64,000 nt of DNA from Aliidiomarina sp. B3213 (lineage in GTDB: Bacteria; Pseudomonadota; Gammaproteobacteria; Enterobacterales; Alteromonadaceae): NCBI RefSeq assembly GCF_003290085.1, contig NZ_QMKJ01000001.1, positions 1,008,816 to 1,072,815 on the forward strand, written 5' to 3'. The translations under genes and the position numbers were made by a program. Every line of letters starts with the position of its first letter. The first letter of the stretch is position 1. This document shows positions 46,401 to 55,211 of the stretch, one piece after another. Below the pieces are notes generated by a model. That model worked only from the letters and a program-made list of their open reading frames with translations, had not been told where the DNA came from and did no database searches.

Positions 46401-47588
46401 ACAGCCAGTAATTCCTTCTACCAAAACACCCTGTGGAATTGAAATACTGAATTCGGCGCCCAAGTTTCTGTGAACTTCTAGTGACCGAGGCGCAAAAGTT
46501 ATGCCCCCCACCCTTTCAGTGCTCACCTGATACTTGTGGGGGTGGTTCAGGAGGATTGTGCAGGAAGTAGAGTTTTCATTATAGTTCAGAGAAAAGTACG
46601 CTACCGTACTCACCCACATAGCAAGAGAATTTTCCCCACTTTTCGCTATTGCACAACCAACGGTGAAGTACATAGATTCAAGAATTTGAGCAGTTGGACA
46701 GATAACATCACATCTCTCAAAGTAAGAGGGACTGTAAGCCACAACTAGATTTATATCATTGCCAGTATTAGTTTCTACAAGTGAACTATTGTGAACGTCG
46801 AAAAACCCCTCCCCAACGTCATCGGTCTGAATAATTGTCACCCCCTCTCCCACTTTCGTAAACACAAGCGGATCTTCTATAATTCCGTTTCTTTCACCAT
46901 CACTGTCACCGAGCTCACCATCAGTAATGGTGAGTTCAATACTCAACCCATCATCACCGTATGTGAACATCTCAAAGGGTAGGTAGTACCAAGTTGGCTC
47001 GGCTCCAGCACTTTCCGGACCAAACTTCATTGGGCGATCGCCTAGCCCAATCGGTTCATCATAAGTAATGGTAATGGTCGCTGTGTCACCCGGGGTTTCG
47101 AGCTTTACAGAGTATTCTAGGAGTGAAGAACTCGGGTTGATATTTTCTGGCAAAGGCGCAGGAAGATTAGCGGCACCTCCCGTTGTTGGCGTAAAACGAA
47201 CTGAACCCGGAACAAAGCCGTAGTTTGCATCTGGGGCTACGGCTATGGTTGCGTCTATTTCTGGGAAAACTTCACGGTCAGGTAGGTCAACTACGGTACT
47301 TAAAAACGTTGCGGTAATTTCACAGTCTTGACTCATGGGAGGCGTGAAATATAGGTTGCCGTTAAGCGTGCCGTCACAACCGGTTACTTCGTTGATAATG
47401 GCGTTCTCGTCTGGCTCGATATAGAAACGAACCACTTCACCGGTTTCTGCCTGTGTGACAGGTGGGGAAATTAAGCCGCCCTCGCCTGCATTGGTAGTAA
47501 TGGTATAAATTTCAACGCTTTCTTCGTTGAAACAGCCCGTAAGCGTAACGGCTAGCAGCGAAGCCGCAATAGAGGGGAGCAGACGCAT
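43422..47588 (-). CDS. Giant repeat lipoprotein, copy 2 of duplicated module
   Basis: A 1388-residue lipoprotein. The signal ends in the lipobox LTGC (lipidated C19, then Phe, so outer-membrane sorting is expected). Next comes one InlB B-repeat-like unit and a choice-of-anchor U-like domain (about 95-215). A series of further InlB-like repeats follows, making ten in all. Each repeat holds one cysteine in a GC motif and one near its end (DC/NC), suggesting an internal disulfide. A fibronectin type III domain (IDAPTNL...VSATPVSA) and a DUF1566 domain (WRLPTMPEMYDLFG) end the protein. It is probably a surface stalk or adhesin; the ligand is unknown. Confidence 0.85.
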   Translation of the reverse strand: MRLLPSIAASLLAVTLTGCFNEESVEIYTITTNAGEGGLISPPVTQAETGEVVRFYIEPDENAIINEVTGCDGTLNGNLYFTPPMSQDCEITATFLSTVVDLPDREVFPEIDATIAVAPDANYGFVPGSVRFTPTTGGAANLPAPLPENINPSSSLLEYSVKLETPGDTATITITYDEPIGLGDRPMKFGPESAGAEPTWYYLPFEMFTYGDDGLSIELTITDGELGDSDGERNGIIEDPLVFTKVGEGVTIIQTDDVGEGFFDVHNSSLVETNTGNDINLVVAYSPSYFERCDVICPTAQILESMYFTVGCAIAKSGENSLAMWVSTVAYFSLNYNENSTSCTILLNHPHKYQVSTERVGGITFAPRSLEVHRNLGAEFSISIPQGVLVEGITGCDGATLNESKTVVSVPHVLEHCTLTPVLGSYTVTAQVEGAGGTITPPARDVQPGNTTSFELTPEQNFEIGAVSGCGGSLSGNTYRTGPINADCQVTASFNEMPYMVSTSAGEGGTISPTSRDVRTNETVAFTISPQTGYQIDTVSGCPGALAGFVYTAGPITGNCTVSATFSLQSITVTASAGAGGRITPSSRVVDYGSTTTFTVSPYGGYQVDNVTGCGGQFNSTTNTFTTGTITEVCHVSANFETAIYNLTGVRRGAGSGSVIPSSPTVEHGQSASFTITPEENSTIGKITAQGCSGELSGNTYSIASVENNCSVAVEFDLITYVVSLNQTGSGQVQNSLGTDFPADVVFGNNLYVVAVPDNGLTLGSIQGCSVTLSDITDPSVDADIYSTEPIVADCTIDVVFEAIEYQVSAIVTNTAGGSVSAASSTVLHGQDVSFNVTPNDGYLLSAPTISEGCGQLKSDINANPIVIGPVTADNCAYEFAFEIKQYTVNFNRVGEGVITDIFSQPMPDSIQVNHGQTVGLFAAAATGYNLASAEGCGGFTQNPVQEIIGLVSAPVVADCTVQIVFELKQYQITTSADNGGSWSPESATFTHGQEEAIEFTLTVPSDYEVNSVTGCDYTDSGNVYAVSGITADCSLDATLKLQIDAPTNLSTQAGDGMVTIYFDSVADADSYQVYYAKESITNVENYASLDGGGVTTFPSSIGTVIGTVQGLDNDVEYFFKVTTVQGAFESDGSAQVSATPVSAGASAGGLNDTGATNCASAMSANVSCLNFMVPDQDAEHGRDADLANSNLTKEGDGAGSLDLTKLNAGGVALTVQDQAWDNGGNEVVGTQWSCVQDNVTGLVWDSRVNDVTNYRHKENFYTWYNSTPTENGGDAGLEEDTMAVPPFACVDGICNTESYVAELNASAHCGFTDWRLPTMPEMYDLFGSEHRVDADYFPHIVPMTPYWTANTLSQSVAEVFCMMPGVQPSVSACLKSDVGLVMPVRAD

Positions 47589-47590
47589 GA
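47149..47590 (-). repeat. Near-identical 5' segment of the lipoprotein genes, copy 2
   Basis: 442 bases differ from 52221-52662 at only five positions by my reading, including synonymous sites. Sequence further into the genes diverges strongly. This pattern suggests recent gene conversion or a recent duplication restricted to this block. Confidence 0.9.
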
Positions 47591-47631
47591 GAATTCCTGA
47601 TTGTGGTAATTATCGTTTTTAACAAAGTGTT

Positions 47632-47660
47632 AATTTAGTGTAAAAAGTATACAACTTCAA
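47632..47660 (-). promoter_or_regulatory. Promoter of lipoprotein module copy 2
   Basis: TTGAAG (47655-47660) and TAAATT (47632-47637) are separated by 17 bases. The spacer closely resembles that of the copy 1 promoter at 52709-52737, which supports both. Confidence 0.6.
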
Positions 47661-47719
47661 TCAAATCCATCATCGTAATACAAGATCATAAAGCGCTTAC
47701 AGTTAAGAAGGGAGAAATG

Positions 47720-47762
47720 ATTAAAAGAAGATTAAACTGGAAGGCAAATCTGTCTTCCAGTT
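47720..47762 (-). terminator. Probable terminator after module copy 1
   Basis: AACTGGAAG and CTTCCAGTT form a 9-base-pair stem with a 10-base loop, followed on the minus strand by TTAATCTTCTTTT. The tail is T-rich but interrupted. It separates the two copies of the module. Confidence 0.55.
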
Positions 47763-47789
47763 ATCGATAAATGAGCTTTCCAATGGCTG

Positions 47790-48311
47790 TTAATTTTCCC
47801 GCACCAGCAAAAACGGGAGGGTCTCCGTCATAAAGGTGGGTACCGGCGTGCCATCGAGCATCATCACAGCATTCCCTTCACCATCGAAAGTAGACGGAGT
47901 GCTTGTCCATAACGTTAACGCGTCACCCACTGTGGTAAATACCGTCGAATTCATTGCAGGTTCAGAGCACTTTAACTCTACAATACTCATCAATTCATTC
48001 ACATTCGGTAAGCGCCAGTCAAAATAACTGCCAAAATCCGCTTGTGCTGCCTGCACATGAGCTTCCTCCCAAGTGCTTTCAAAAGCGGTGCCTTCACAAA
48101 CACCTCCAAACATAGCCATTTGCCCCGCAAGGCACGCACTCCACATCAACCCTGTGGGTATATGCGTAACTGTTCCGTCGCCATGCACCTCAAATTCACT
48201 GTCGGGTGACATCGCCTCTAAATTCGGATTGCACACTTGTTGAGCGAACGCCACCGTTGTACCCAGCATTAGAGTAAGGGCCAAACCGAGTTTTCCAAAT
48301 GTTGTTGTCAT
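47790..48311 (-). CDS. Secreted DUF1566 protein, copy 1 of duplicated module
   Basis: A 173-residue exported protein with a signal peptide ending VAFAQQ and a DUF1566 domain (PTGLMWSACLAG, ESTWEEAHVQA, DWRLPNVNELMSIVE, LWTSTPS, ending PFLLVREN). It is a full-length paralogue of 42886-43407 and keeps the same cysteines. AAGGAG precedes the ATG, and the gene begins 11 bases after the large lipoprotein gene. The function is unknown. The strict pairing with the lipoprotein in both copies suggests a partner or assembly factor. Confidence 0.82.
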   Translation of the reverse strand: MTTTFGKLGLALTLMLGTTVAFAQQVCNPNLEAMSPDSEFEVHGDGTVTHIPTGLMWSACLAGQMAMFGGVCEGTAFESTWEEAHVQAAQADFGSYFDWRLPNVNELMSIVELKCSEPAMNSTVFTTVGDALTLWTSTPSTFDGEGNAVMMLDGTPVPTFMTETLPFLLVREN

Positions 48312-48322
48312 AGTTTTGCTCC

Positions 48323-51300
48323 TTATTGCCCTGACCGCACGGGCATAACTAACCCCGGGAATTCTTTCGGACACGGCATTACACTCGGCGACACTCCTGG
48401 GCTTACACAGTAGCCAGCAGAAGGCAAAGAGTTAACCGTGTTCGACGTTTTGTACTGCTCCTGCAGCGCGAGGTGAGGGAAGTAGTCAGTATCTACACGA
48501 TGCTCGCTACCGAACAAATCATACATCTCAGGCATGGTTGGCAAGCGCCAGTCTGTAAAGCCACAGTGAGCATTCGCGTTAAGCTCTGCCACGTAAGCTT
48601 GGGCATTACATATGCCGTCCACACAGGCTAACGGGCCACTTCCCGAAGTCTCTTCTTGAATACCTTCATCACCACCATTCTCAGTCGCCGTTGGGTTGTA
48701 CCAAGTGTAATAGTTTTCATTGTGGCGATAGTTCGTTACATCGTTTACACGGCTATCCCAAACCAAGCCTGTCACGTTGTCTTGCACACAACTCCATTGC
48801 GTTCCCACAACTTCGTTACCGTTCACATCCCATGCTTGATCTTGGATGGTCAATGCAACACCACCAGCATTCAGTTTGGTTAAATCTAAACTACCGACAC
48901 CGTCGCCTTCTTTCGTGAGGTTATTGTCGGTTAAGTCGGCATCACGGCCATGTTCGGCGTCTTGTCCTGGCACAGACGGATTAGGACAGCCAACATTTGC
49001 ACTTACGGCACTGGCACAATTTACCGCCCCAGTATCGTTTAAAACTAAAGCTACCGCGCCAGCTGCAACAGGTATCGCGCTCACTTGGTTACTACCATCA
49101 CTTTCAAAGCCATCTTGAACCGTAGTAACTTTGAAGAAATATTCTGTATTGTTCTCCAGTCCTTCGATGGTCGAAATTACTGTGCCTATTGTTGTAGGGA
49201 AAGGAATTACATTACCACCATCTAGGCTTGCATAATTTTCAACATTCTCAATGCTTTCCTTAGCGTAATAAGCCTTGTATGAATCGGCATTTTCAACTGA
49301 CTCCCAATACAAAGTCACATCGCCATCGCCAGGGTCCGCCTCGTCAATCGTCGGTGCTTCAATAATCAACCGAAGTGTTGCAGAAAGCGTGCAGTCGTCA
49401 GTTATACCCGAAATCGAGTAGATATTTCCCGAAGACTCGTAATTACAACCCGTCACAGAGTTTACCGTGTAGCCTGTTGGAACGGTTAATTCAAAGTCTA
49501 TAGCTCTTTGCCCATGCGTAAAGGAAGCTGACTCGGGGTTCCAAGAACCACCGTTGTCTGCGGCTGTAGAGATTTGATATGTATTGGGTTCAAAATTGAT
49601 CGTTATATCACAATCTCCGACTATAGGTTCTGACACCAAACCGATAGTTTCGGTGAATTCGTTCTGCGTAACCTCCCCGCAGTCTGTTGTTGTTACAGAC
49701 GCTAGATTGTGACCTTCATTAGGAGTTGCAAATAAACCCACCGTTTGCCCGTGTTGAACTTGAATAGTTTCACCAACAGGATCACCAAATACTGAGGTTA
49801 TTGAGCCCTCTCCATTTACAGTCAAACCAACATCATACTGTTTGTATTTAAACTCAAACTCATAATTACAATTGTCTGTGGTCACGGGGCCTATAATTAG
49901 CGGATTTGCGTCCAAATCGGTTGGTTCTTCTCCACATCCTTCGGGAATAGTCACAGCATTTAAAACTAAGCCTTCATTTGGTGATACGTTAAAGGACACG
50001 CTTTCACCATGAAGAGTAGGCGAAGTGCCGACAATACTTACGCTTCCGTTCCGGCTGTCTACAACAGATACCGAAACTTGATATTCTTTCTGCGTAAACA
50101 CTACGTTTATTGGACAATCTTCAACAACAGGGGTCGTTCTATATGTTTCAACCTCACCATTTACGATATAGAGTTCGGCTCCGCACCCAGTTATGGGCCC
50201 TAAAAGAAATCCATCATCAGGGATAAATGCAACCTGAAGCCTAGAGCCATAGGCTACGTCAACCGTGTACGGTGCAACCTTTTGTTCTGTTATATTATTA
50301 TGTATTTCTCCATTTCCAGTTTGACTCACACTAACTTTGAAGGTTTTTATTGCGAAATCAGCGCTTACAATACAATTAGCAGTAACTTCTTCGATTGTAT
50401 AAACACTTTCTACCAGTGTTCCGTTACAAGTCAATTCAGGGGAGGCTGAAAGAGAACTCGGAACTAACTCATACCCTTCGCCTATTTCATTAATATCAAA
50501 GACGCCTGGCTGCCCATGTAGAACCAATTCATCACGAGGTTGAATAGTTCCAAAACTATCGTCGTTTGAAGCTCCTGTAAGCTGATAGACTGCAGTTTCA
50601 AATTCTACAGTAATATTGCAGTCGCTGGTTATAGGTTGGGTACTGAGGGTCAGAGAACTTTCTGTAGGATCATTCGAGTTGCGAGCGTAGTTAACACCGC
50701 ACTCTGTTCCTTGCACACTAGAAATTCCAAATCCAGAGTTTGCGTTTACAGAAACCTGGGTAGTAGCTCCGTGCTGTAAGGCTATTGACGAATAACCTGT
50801 ATCACCCAAAGTTACTGTTCCACCTTCATTGGCTGAGGTATTAACCACAACCCTCTGCTTCTTAAAAGTCGCGCTAAACTCACAATCTCCTCTAAACGCA
50901 TATACATAATGAACTTCTGAGCGTTCAATACTCTCTTTAAGGTCAGTAGTACAGGTACCAGGTAAGAATCTATCTATCTCATAGCCGTCATCGGGAGTTA
51001 CGGTGAATTCAAATCGAGTTCCCGGTATCCCTGTTTGGGACATAGGCGAAATACTACCATGCTCCAGCTCCCGCTCCAGCCCTACCCGAGCGGTAAAATT
51101 TATTGGTTCAAAAGAAGCCTTAACTTCACAATTTGAGTTTACAGGTCCAGTTGTGAAAGTATCAGTGTCAGTACCTCTGACTAATGTGCCACCACATTGG
51201 CTATCCACAGGCTCAACGGTCCGATAACCCGAGTGCGGCATTAACTCAAACGATGCAGTCTCTCCTGGGTTAACCGAAACACTTGTAGGCCAAGCAACAC

Positions 51301-52660
51301 CTCCGTTAGATCCTGCTGACGCGGAAACTTCGTATGGTTCGAAGACGGGAGTAACGGTACAATCTTCCCTCACGTTTTCGATGATATATTTACTTTCTTC
51401 CGGCTTCCACACACCACCATCACAACCAGTCACATTTTTGAGTGCACGACCACTTTCGTTATGCACTACGAACTCTGCTTTTAAGTTCCGATGAATGTCG
51501 TGCTGTTCAGGGGTAAACGTAACACCAGAGTTGGAAGGGGCATTCAGCTCATGTTTCCTAAAGTCATTCCCAATAATTATGCAAGACGGCCCTTCAAATT
51601 CAATTCCAACAGTTACTATAGTAGTATCTATAGCTCCAAAATATGGACTATACTCCGCTGCTGATACGTTACAGCCTACCCCTTCGAATGCTGTATCTAA
51701 ATTTTCATCAGAAAAAGCCTCACCCACGTTGTCGCGCCAAAAGCTTGGGATTGTAAGGTTATCCACGCCAAAATCATTGACTTCCAGAAACACATAATGG
51801 TCAGGGGTAAATGAGTCAAATGGGTTTTCTGGTACCGTTGTGCCATTATTATAATTTGAGTAGAGACCTTCTCTACCTATTACGCCGAATTCGTCTGTAA
51901 GAAACAGGCTAATCTCGGGTTCAACTTGAAAAAAAGCAAAAGGATCATCAATAACCCCATTAACCTCGCCATCAAGGTCACCAATACCACCATCGGTAAT
52001 GGTCAAGTCAATGCTTCTGCCGTCCGGATTGTAGGTAAACATATCAAAAGGAATTTCAAACCACGTAGGCTCTGCCCCAGGCTCGGCAGGACCAAACTTC
52101 ATGGGACGATGCCCTAATCCAATAGGTTCATCATAAGTAATGGTAATCGTTGCGGTGTCACCGGGGTTTTCTACTTGCACTTGGTATTCAAGCAAAGATG
52201 AACTTGGGGTCACGCCTTCAGGCAAAGGCGCAGGAAGATTAGCGGCGCCTCCCGTTGTTGGTGTAAAACGAACTGAACCAGGAACAAAGCCGTAGTTTGC
52301 ATCTGGGGCTACGGCTATGGTTGCGTCTATTTCTGGGAAAACTTCACGGTCAGGTAGGTCAACTACGGTACTTAAAAACGTTGCGGTAATTTCACAGTCT
52401 TGACTCATGGGAGGCGTGAAATATAGGTTGCCGTTAAGCGTGCCGTCACAACCGGTTACTTCGTTGATAATGGCGTTCTCGTCTGGCTCGATATAGAAAC
52501 GAACCACTTCACCGGTTTCTGCCTGTGTGACAGGTGGGGAAATTAAGCCGCCCTCGCCTGCATTGGTGGTAATGGTATAAATTTCAACGCTTTCTTCGTT
52601 GAAACAGCCCGTAAGCGTAACGGCTAGCAACGAAGCCGCAATAGAGGGGAGCAGACGCAT
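48323..52660 (-). CDS. Giant repeat lipoprotein, copy 1 of duplicated module
   Basis: A 1445-residue paralogue of the protein at 43422-47588 with the same order. It has a lipobox LTGC at residue 19, one InlB-like repeat, a choice-of-anchor U-like domain, nine more InlB B-like repeats each with a paired cysteine, a fibronectin type III domain and a C-terminal DUF1566 domain ending VMPVRSGQ. The first 145 or so residues are nearly identical between copies, and the C-terminal quarter is very similar. The central repeats are strongly diverged and differ in length. This profile suggests outer-membrane, surface-exposed modules under diversification. It has no recognised ligand or enzymatic motif. 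Confidence 0.85.
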   Translation of the reverse strand: MRLLPSIAASLLAVTLTGCFNEESVEIYTITTNAGEGGLISPPVTQAETGEVVRFYIEPDENAIINEVTGCDGTLNGNLYFTPPMSQDCEITATFLSTVVDLPDREVFPEIDATIAVAPDANYGFVPGSVRFTPTTGGAANLPAPLPEGVTPSSSLLEYQVQVENPGDTATITITYDEPIGLGHRPMKFGPAEPGAEPTWFEIPFDMFTYNPDGRSIDLTITDGGIGDLDGEVNGVIDDPFAFFQVEPEISLFLTDEFGVIGREGLYSNYNNGTTVPENPFDSFTPDHYVFLEVNDFGVDNLTIPSFWRDNVGEAFSDENLDTAFEGVGCNVSAAEYSPYFGAIDTTIVTVGIEFEGPSCIIIGNDFRKHELNAPSNSGVTFTPEQHDIHRNLKAEFVVHNESGRALKNVTGCDGGVWKPEESKYIIENVREDCTVTPVFEPYEVSASAGSNGGVAWPTSVSVNPGETASFELMPHSGYRTVEPVDSQCGGTLVRGTDTDTFTTGPVNSNCEVKASFEPINFTARVGLERELEHGSISPMSQTGIPGTRFEFTVTPDDGYEIDRFLPGTCTTDLKESIERSEVHYVYAFRGDCEFSATFKKQRVVVNTSANEGGTVTLGDTGYSSIALQHGATTQVSVNANSGFGISSVQGTECGVNYARNSNDPTESSLTLSTQPITSDCNITVEFETAVYQLTGASNDDSFGTIQPRDELVLHGQPGVFDINEIGEGYELVPSSLSASPELTCNGTLVESVYTIEEVTANCIVSADFAIKTFKVSVSQTGNGEIHNNITEQKVAPYTVDVAYGSRLQVAFIPDDGFLLGPITGCGAELYIVNGEVETYRTTPVVEDCPINVVFTQKEYQVSVSVVDSRNGSVSIVGTSPTLHGESVSFNVSPNEGLVLNAVTIPEGCGEEPTDLDANPLIIGPVTTDNCNYEFEFKYKQYDVGLTVNGEGSITSVFGDPVGETIQVQHGQTVGLFATPNEGHNLASVTTTDCGEVTQNEFTETIGLVSEPIVGDCDITINFEPNTYQISTAADNGGSWNPESASFTHGQRAIDFELTVPTGYTVNSVTGCNYESSGNIYSISGITDDCTLSATLRLIIEAPTIDEADPGDGDVTLYWESVENADSYKAYYAKESIENVENYASLDGGNVIPFPTTIGTVISTIEGLENNTEYFFKVTTVQDGFESDGSNQVSAIPVAAGAVALVLNDTGAVNCASAVSANVGCPNPSVPGQDAEHGRDADLTDNNLTKEGDGVGSLDLTKLNAGGVALTIQDQAWDVNGNEVVGTQWSCVQDNVTGLVWDSRVNDVTNYRHNENYYTWYNPTATENGGDEGIQEETSGSGPLACVDGICNAQAYVAELNANAHCGFTDWRLPTMPEMYDLFGSEHRVDTDYFPHLALQEQYKTSNTVNSLPSAGYCVSPGVSPSVMPCPKEFPGLVMPVRSGQ

Positions 52661-52662
52661 GA
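52221..52662 (-). repeat. Near-identical 5' segment of the lipoprotein genes, copy 1
   Basis: Partner of the 442-base block at 47149-47590, with five differences by direct reading. It covers the coding start through about residue 146. Confidence 0.9.
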
Positions 52663-52708
52663 TTTGACCTAATTGTGATGATTGTCGTTATTTTGTTAAT
52701 TTAACGTA

Positions 52709-52737
52709 AATTTAGTGCAAAAAGCACACGATTTCAA
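52709..52737 (-). promoter_or_regulatory. Promoter of lipoprotein module copy 1
   Basis: TTGAAA (52732-52737) and TAAATT (52709-52714) are separated by 17 bases. The spacer contains the inverted repeat GTGC-TTTTT-GCAC and resembles the copy 2 spacer. Confidence 0.6.
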
Positions 52738-52765
52738 ACAGTTTATTGATTGTTGGTATCTATTT

Positions 52766-52978
52766 CTAAGACGTTGACGTAATTTTCTCAGCAAACTTAC
52801 GAATAGGCTGGGCTCCCAAAAAAACCAACCCGAAAGCAATGGGCCAAGCGATGTAAAAAGCCACCCACCATCGCCCAAAAAAGCCGGCTCCTATGCCAGT
52901 GTTTACCCAAGTAATAAGCCCGGTCATGAGAAATGACATATACAACGACATAAACAATGGAAACACGAACTTTTTCAT
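52766..52978 (-). CDS. DUF2798 small membrane protein
   Basis: A 70-residue protein with two hydrophobic helices (about 7-30 and 38-58) separated by the short loop GAGFFGRWW, matching the DUF2798 pattern (PLFMSLYMSFLMTGLITWVN, and IAWPIAF). Its function is unknown. It follows the DASS transporter gene by 20 bases on the same strand and is probably cotranscribed with it. Confidence 0.75.
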   Translation of the reverse strand: MKKFVFPLFMSLYMSFLMTGLITWVNTGIGAGFFGRWWVAFYIAWPIAFGLVFLGAQPIRKFAEKITSTS

Positions 52979-52998
52979 CTTAATCCTTAAAATTCATA

Positions 52999-54363
52999 TT
53001 AAACAAACACCATAACCACAAGTGTGGTTACTGCAGCCATGAGCACATTGAGCATTACTCCCTCTGAACTCATTTCCTTAATTGTTATTTTGTTGGAGCT
53101 AAATACAATTGAGTTTGGAGGTGTAGCCACGGGTAAACAGAATGCACAGCTACAAGCGATTACCGCCGGAATCATGAGTATTTCAATAGGTAGCCCAGTT
53201 GCTACGCCTGTTGCCGCTAAAATAGGCATCAGCAGCGTTGCGGTGGCTGTATTTGAAGTGACTTCGGTAAGAAATGAAACTGTGAGCGTGAGTAGAAAAA
53301 CCAATAACCACAAAGGCAATACTGTTAAACCCGACAGAGCGCTACCTATACTCTCGCTTAAACCACTGTCCATAACACCAGAGGCAAGCGCAATTCCGCC
53401 AGCAAATAGCAACAGAATCCCCCAAGGAATGCTTTGCGCCTGCTGCCAGTTAAGTAAACGCTCACCTTTTCCGTCAGACACTAGAAACATGGCGACAACA
53501 CCGGCTAAAGCTATTGTAGCGTCACCTACCCCGTTAAAATTAAACCATCCAGTCCATCCGCCAAAAGGTTCAGTTCGGAACACCCACAACAAAACAACCG
53601 TTCCAAACACCATGAGTACGCGCTTCTCAGCAACACTCATTTGACCTTGCTCTGGCAATTCTAAAGGATCGCTTAACTTGACGTTACGCGTGAGCCACCA
53701 TCCAATCACTGGCAAGCCAAGAAGCAGCATGGGTACACCGATTTTCATCCACTGTACAAAACCAAAGCTTTGCTCAGTAAAGCGTTCATAAACCGATGCA
53801 AAAATAAGGTTAGGTGGCGAGCCAATAAGCGTTGCAACGCCACCTAGCGACGCGGAATAAGCCAAGCCAAGTAATAGAGCGCGCTGGAAAGAACGCTCCG
53901 ATGACGCGTCTGCCATCGCCAGTGCAACGGGGAGAAGTGCAAGAACTGCCGCGGTATTGGAAATCCACATCGAAAGAATAGCGGCAGCTAACATAAAAGA
54001 AAGGACGATACGTTTGCCATCGTTGGCGCCAATCACATGCACAATTTTAAGGGCCATTCTGCGGTGCACACCGCTGACCTCGACCGCTTTAGCAAGCATA
54101 AAGGCGCCCATGAAAAGAATTATAATGTGATTGCCGAGTGCACCACTAACTTCTCGGAAATCAGAAACGCCACCAAGAGGAATAAGTACGAAAGGTAAAA
54201 GTGAAGTAACAGCAAGAGGGATGGCCTCGCTGATCCACCACCAACCAACCCAAACAAGCGTGCCTAACATCCAGGAAGCCTGCTCAGGCATGCCAAGGGT
54301 TCTACTAATACCGTAAGCAAATAAACCGGCCAGAGGCCCTAATATACGATGTAAGCTATTCAC
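52999..54363 (-). CDS. DASS/SLC13 family sodium-coupled anion transporter
   Basis: A 454-residue inner-membrane transporter of the divalent anion:sodium symporter family, with about 11-12 hydrophobic segments. The two SNT substrate/sodium motifs are MWISNTAAVLALLPVAL and EVTSNTATATLLMPIL. The C-terminal signature CAFCLPVATPPNSIVFSS is typical. Substrates in the family include succinate, citrate and sulfate; none can be chosen here. It is 14 bases upstream of nothing else related: the SDR gene ends at 54378, so cotranscription is possible. Confidence 0.88.
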   Translation of the reverse strand: MNSLHRILGPLAGLFAYGISRTLGMPEQASWMLGTLVWVGWWWISEAIPLAVTSLLPFVLIPLGGVSDFREVSGALGNHIIILFMGAFMLAKAVEVSGVHRRMALKIVHVIGANDGKRIVLSFMLAAAILSMWISNTAAVLALLPVALAMADASSERSFQRALLLGLAYSASLGGVATLIGSPPNLIFASVYERFTEQSFGFVQWMKIGVPMLLLGLPVIGWWLTRNVKLSDPLELPEQGQMSVAEKRVLMVFGTVVLLWVFRTEPFGGWTGWFNFNGVGDATIALAGVVAMFLVSDGKGERLLNWQQAQSIPWGILLLFAGGIALASGVMDSGLSESIGSALSGLTVLPLWLLVFLLTLTVSFLTEVTSNTATATLLMPILAATGVATGLPIEILMIPAVIACSCAFCLPVATPPNSIVFSSNKITIKEMSSEGVMLNVLMAAVTTLVVMVFV

Positions 54364-54377
54364 GAGAAGCCCTTGTG

Positions 54378-55211
54378 TTAGTCAAGAAGCGCTTTGTATC
54401 CGTCTTTGTAGCTAGAATAGCGAAATTCAAACCCAGTGGCGACTAGCTTTTGGTTACTCAACCGTTTATTTGCACCTCGTACAGGCGTGTTACGTTCAGA
54501 AGTTTTGCTAATTTCAATGTTTAATAGCTCCGCCAGCCAAGTATAAACTTCCGACTGTATTGACGGCTCGTTATCGGTGGCGATAACCACGTCATGATTT
54601 AGTTTCTGCTGCGCGTTTAGCAAATGAATTATCACGCCTGCTAAGTCATCCGAATGTATGCGATTGGTCCAATTGTCGTTTAATGCAATACGACCTTCTC
54701 TAAGGTTGTCCAATAGTCGAGTACGCCCAGGTCCATAGATTCCAGAAGCACGCACTACAGTAGATTGCCCAGGATAATTTGCAAGTAGCGCCTCACACTC
54801 AAGCATAGTTCTTCCGGAAAAGCCTGATGGTGCGGTCTCTGACTCTTCATTCACCCAATGCCCGTAAGACTGCGCATAAACACTGGTGCTCGATACGAAT
54901 AGGACTCTTGGCGCTATACCCACCTCGAGCAGGGCTTGCGTAAGAGTTTTAACGGGTTGAATGTAAGAGGTTTGATAGCCTTCTTCGGAGAACTCGCTAG
55001 GAGTAAGGGTAATAACGATAACGTCTGGCTTAACAGACTGTAGGGTAGATTTTAAAAACGTTGCAGATGATATATCACCGTAGAGCATAGACACATGCTC
55101 TGATGCAGTCATAGGGCTCCGCTTTACGCCAGATACCTGGACTGACTTTGGAAATAAAGTGGCAGTACGCTGCGCAATATCTCCAAAGCCTAACCAGAGC
55201 ACACTCTTCAT
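54378..55211 (-). CDS. SDR-type NAD(P)-binding protein (YeeZ-like epimerase family)
   Basis: A 277-residue extended short-chain dehydrogenase/reductase-like protein. The dinucleotide-binding motif is VLWLGFGDIAQRTA near the N-terminus. FVSSTSVYAQSYGHWVNEES corresponds to the SSTxVY motif of YeeZ-type proteins, and VRASGIYGPGRTRL resembles the epimerase YGP region. Its natural substrate is unknown. The ATG overlaps the nadA stop by one base, so translation is coupled to nadA. Confidence 0.78.
   Translation of the reverse strand: MKSVLWLGFGDIAQRTATLFPKSVQVSGVKRSPMTASEHVSMLYGDISSATFLKSTLQSVKPDVIVITLTPSEFSEEGYQTSYIQPVKTLTQALLEVGIAPRVLFVSSTSVYAQSYGHWVNEESETAPSGFSGRTMLECEALLANYPGQSTVVRASGIYGPGRTRLLDNLREGRIALNDNWTNRIHSDDLAGVIIHLLNAQQKLNHDVVIATDNEPSIQSEVYTWLAELLNIEISKTSERNTPVRGANKRLSNQKLVATGFEFRYSSYKDGYKALLD

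Noticed and set aside
47589-47789. A third remnant of the lipoprotein module between the copies
   Set aside because: The spacer contains only a hairpin terminator and the copy 2 promoter; no coding remnant is visible.
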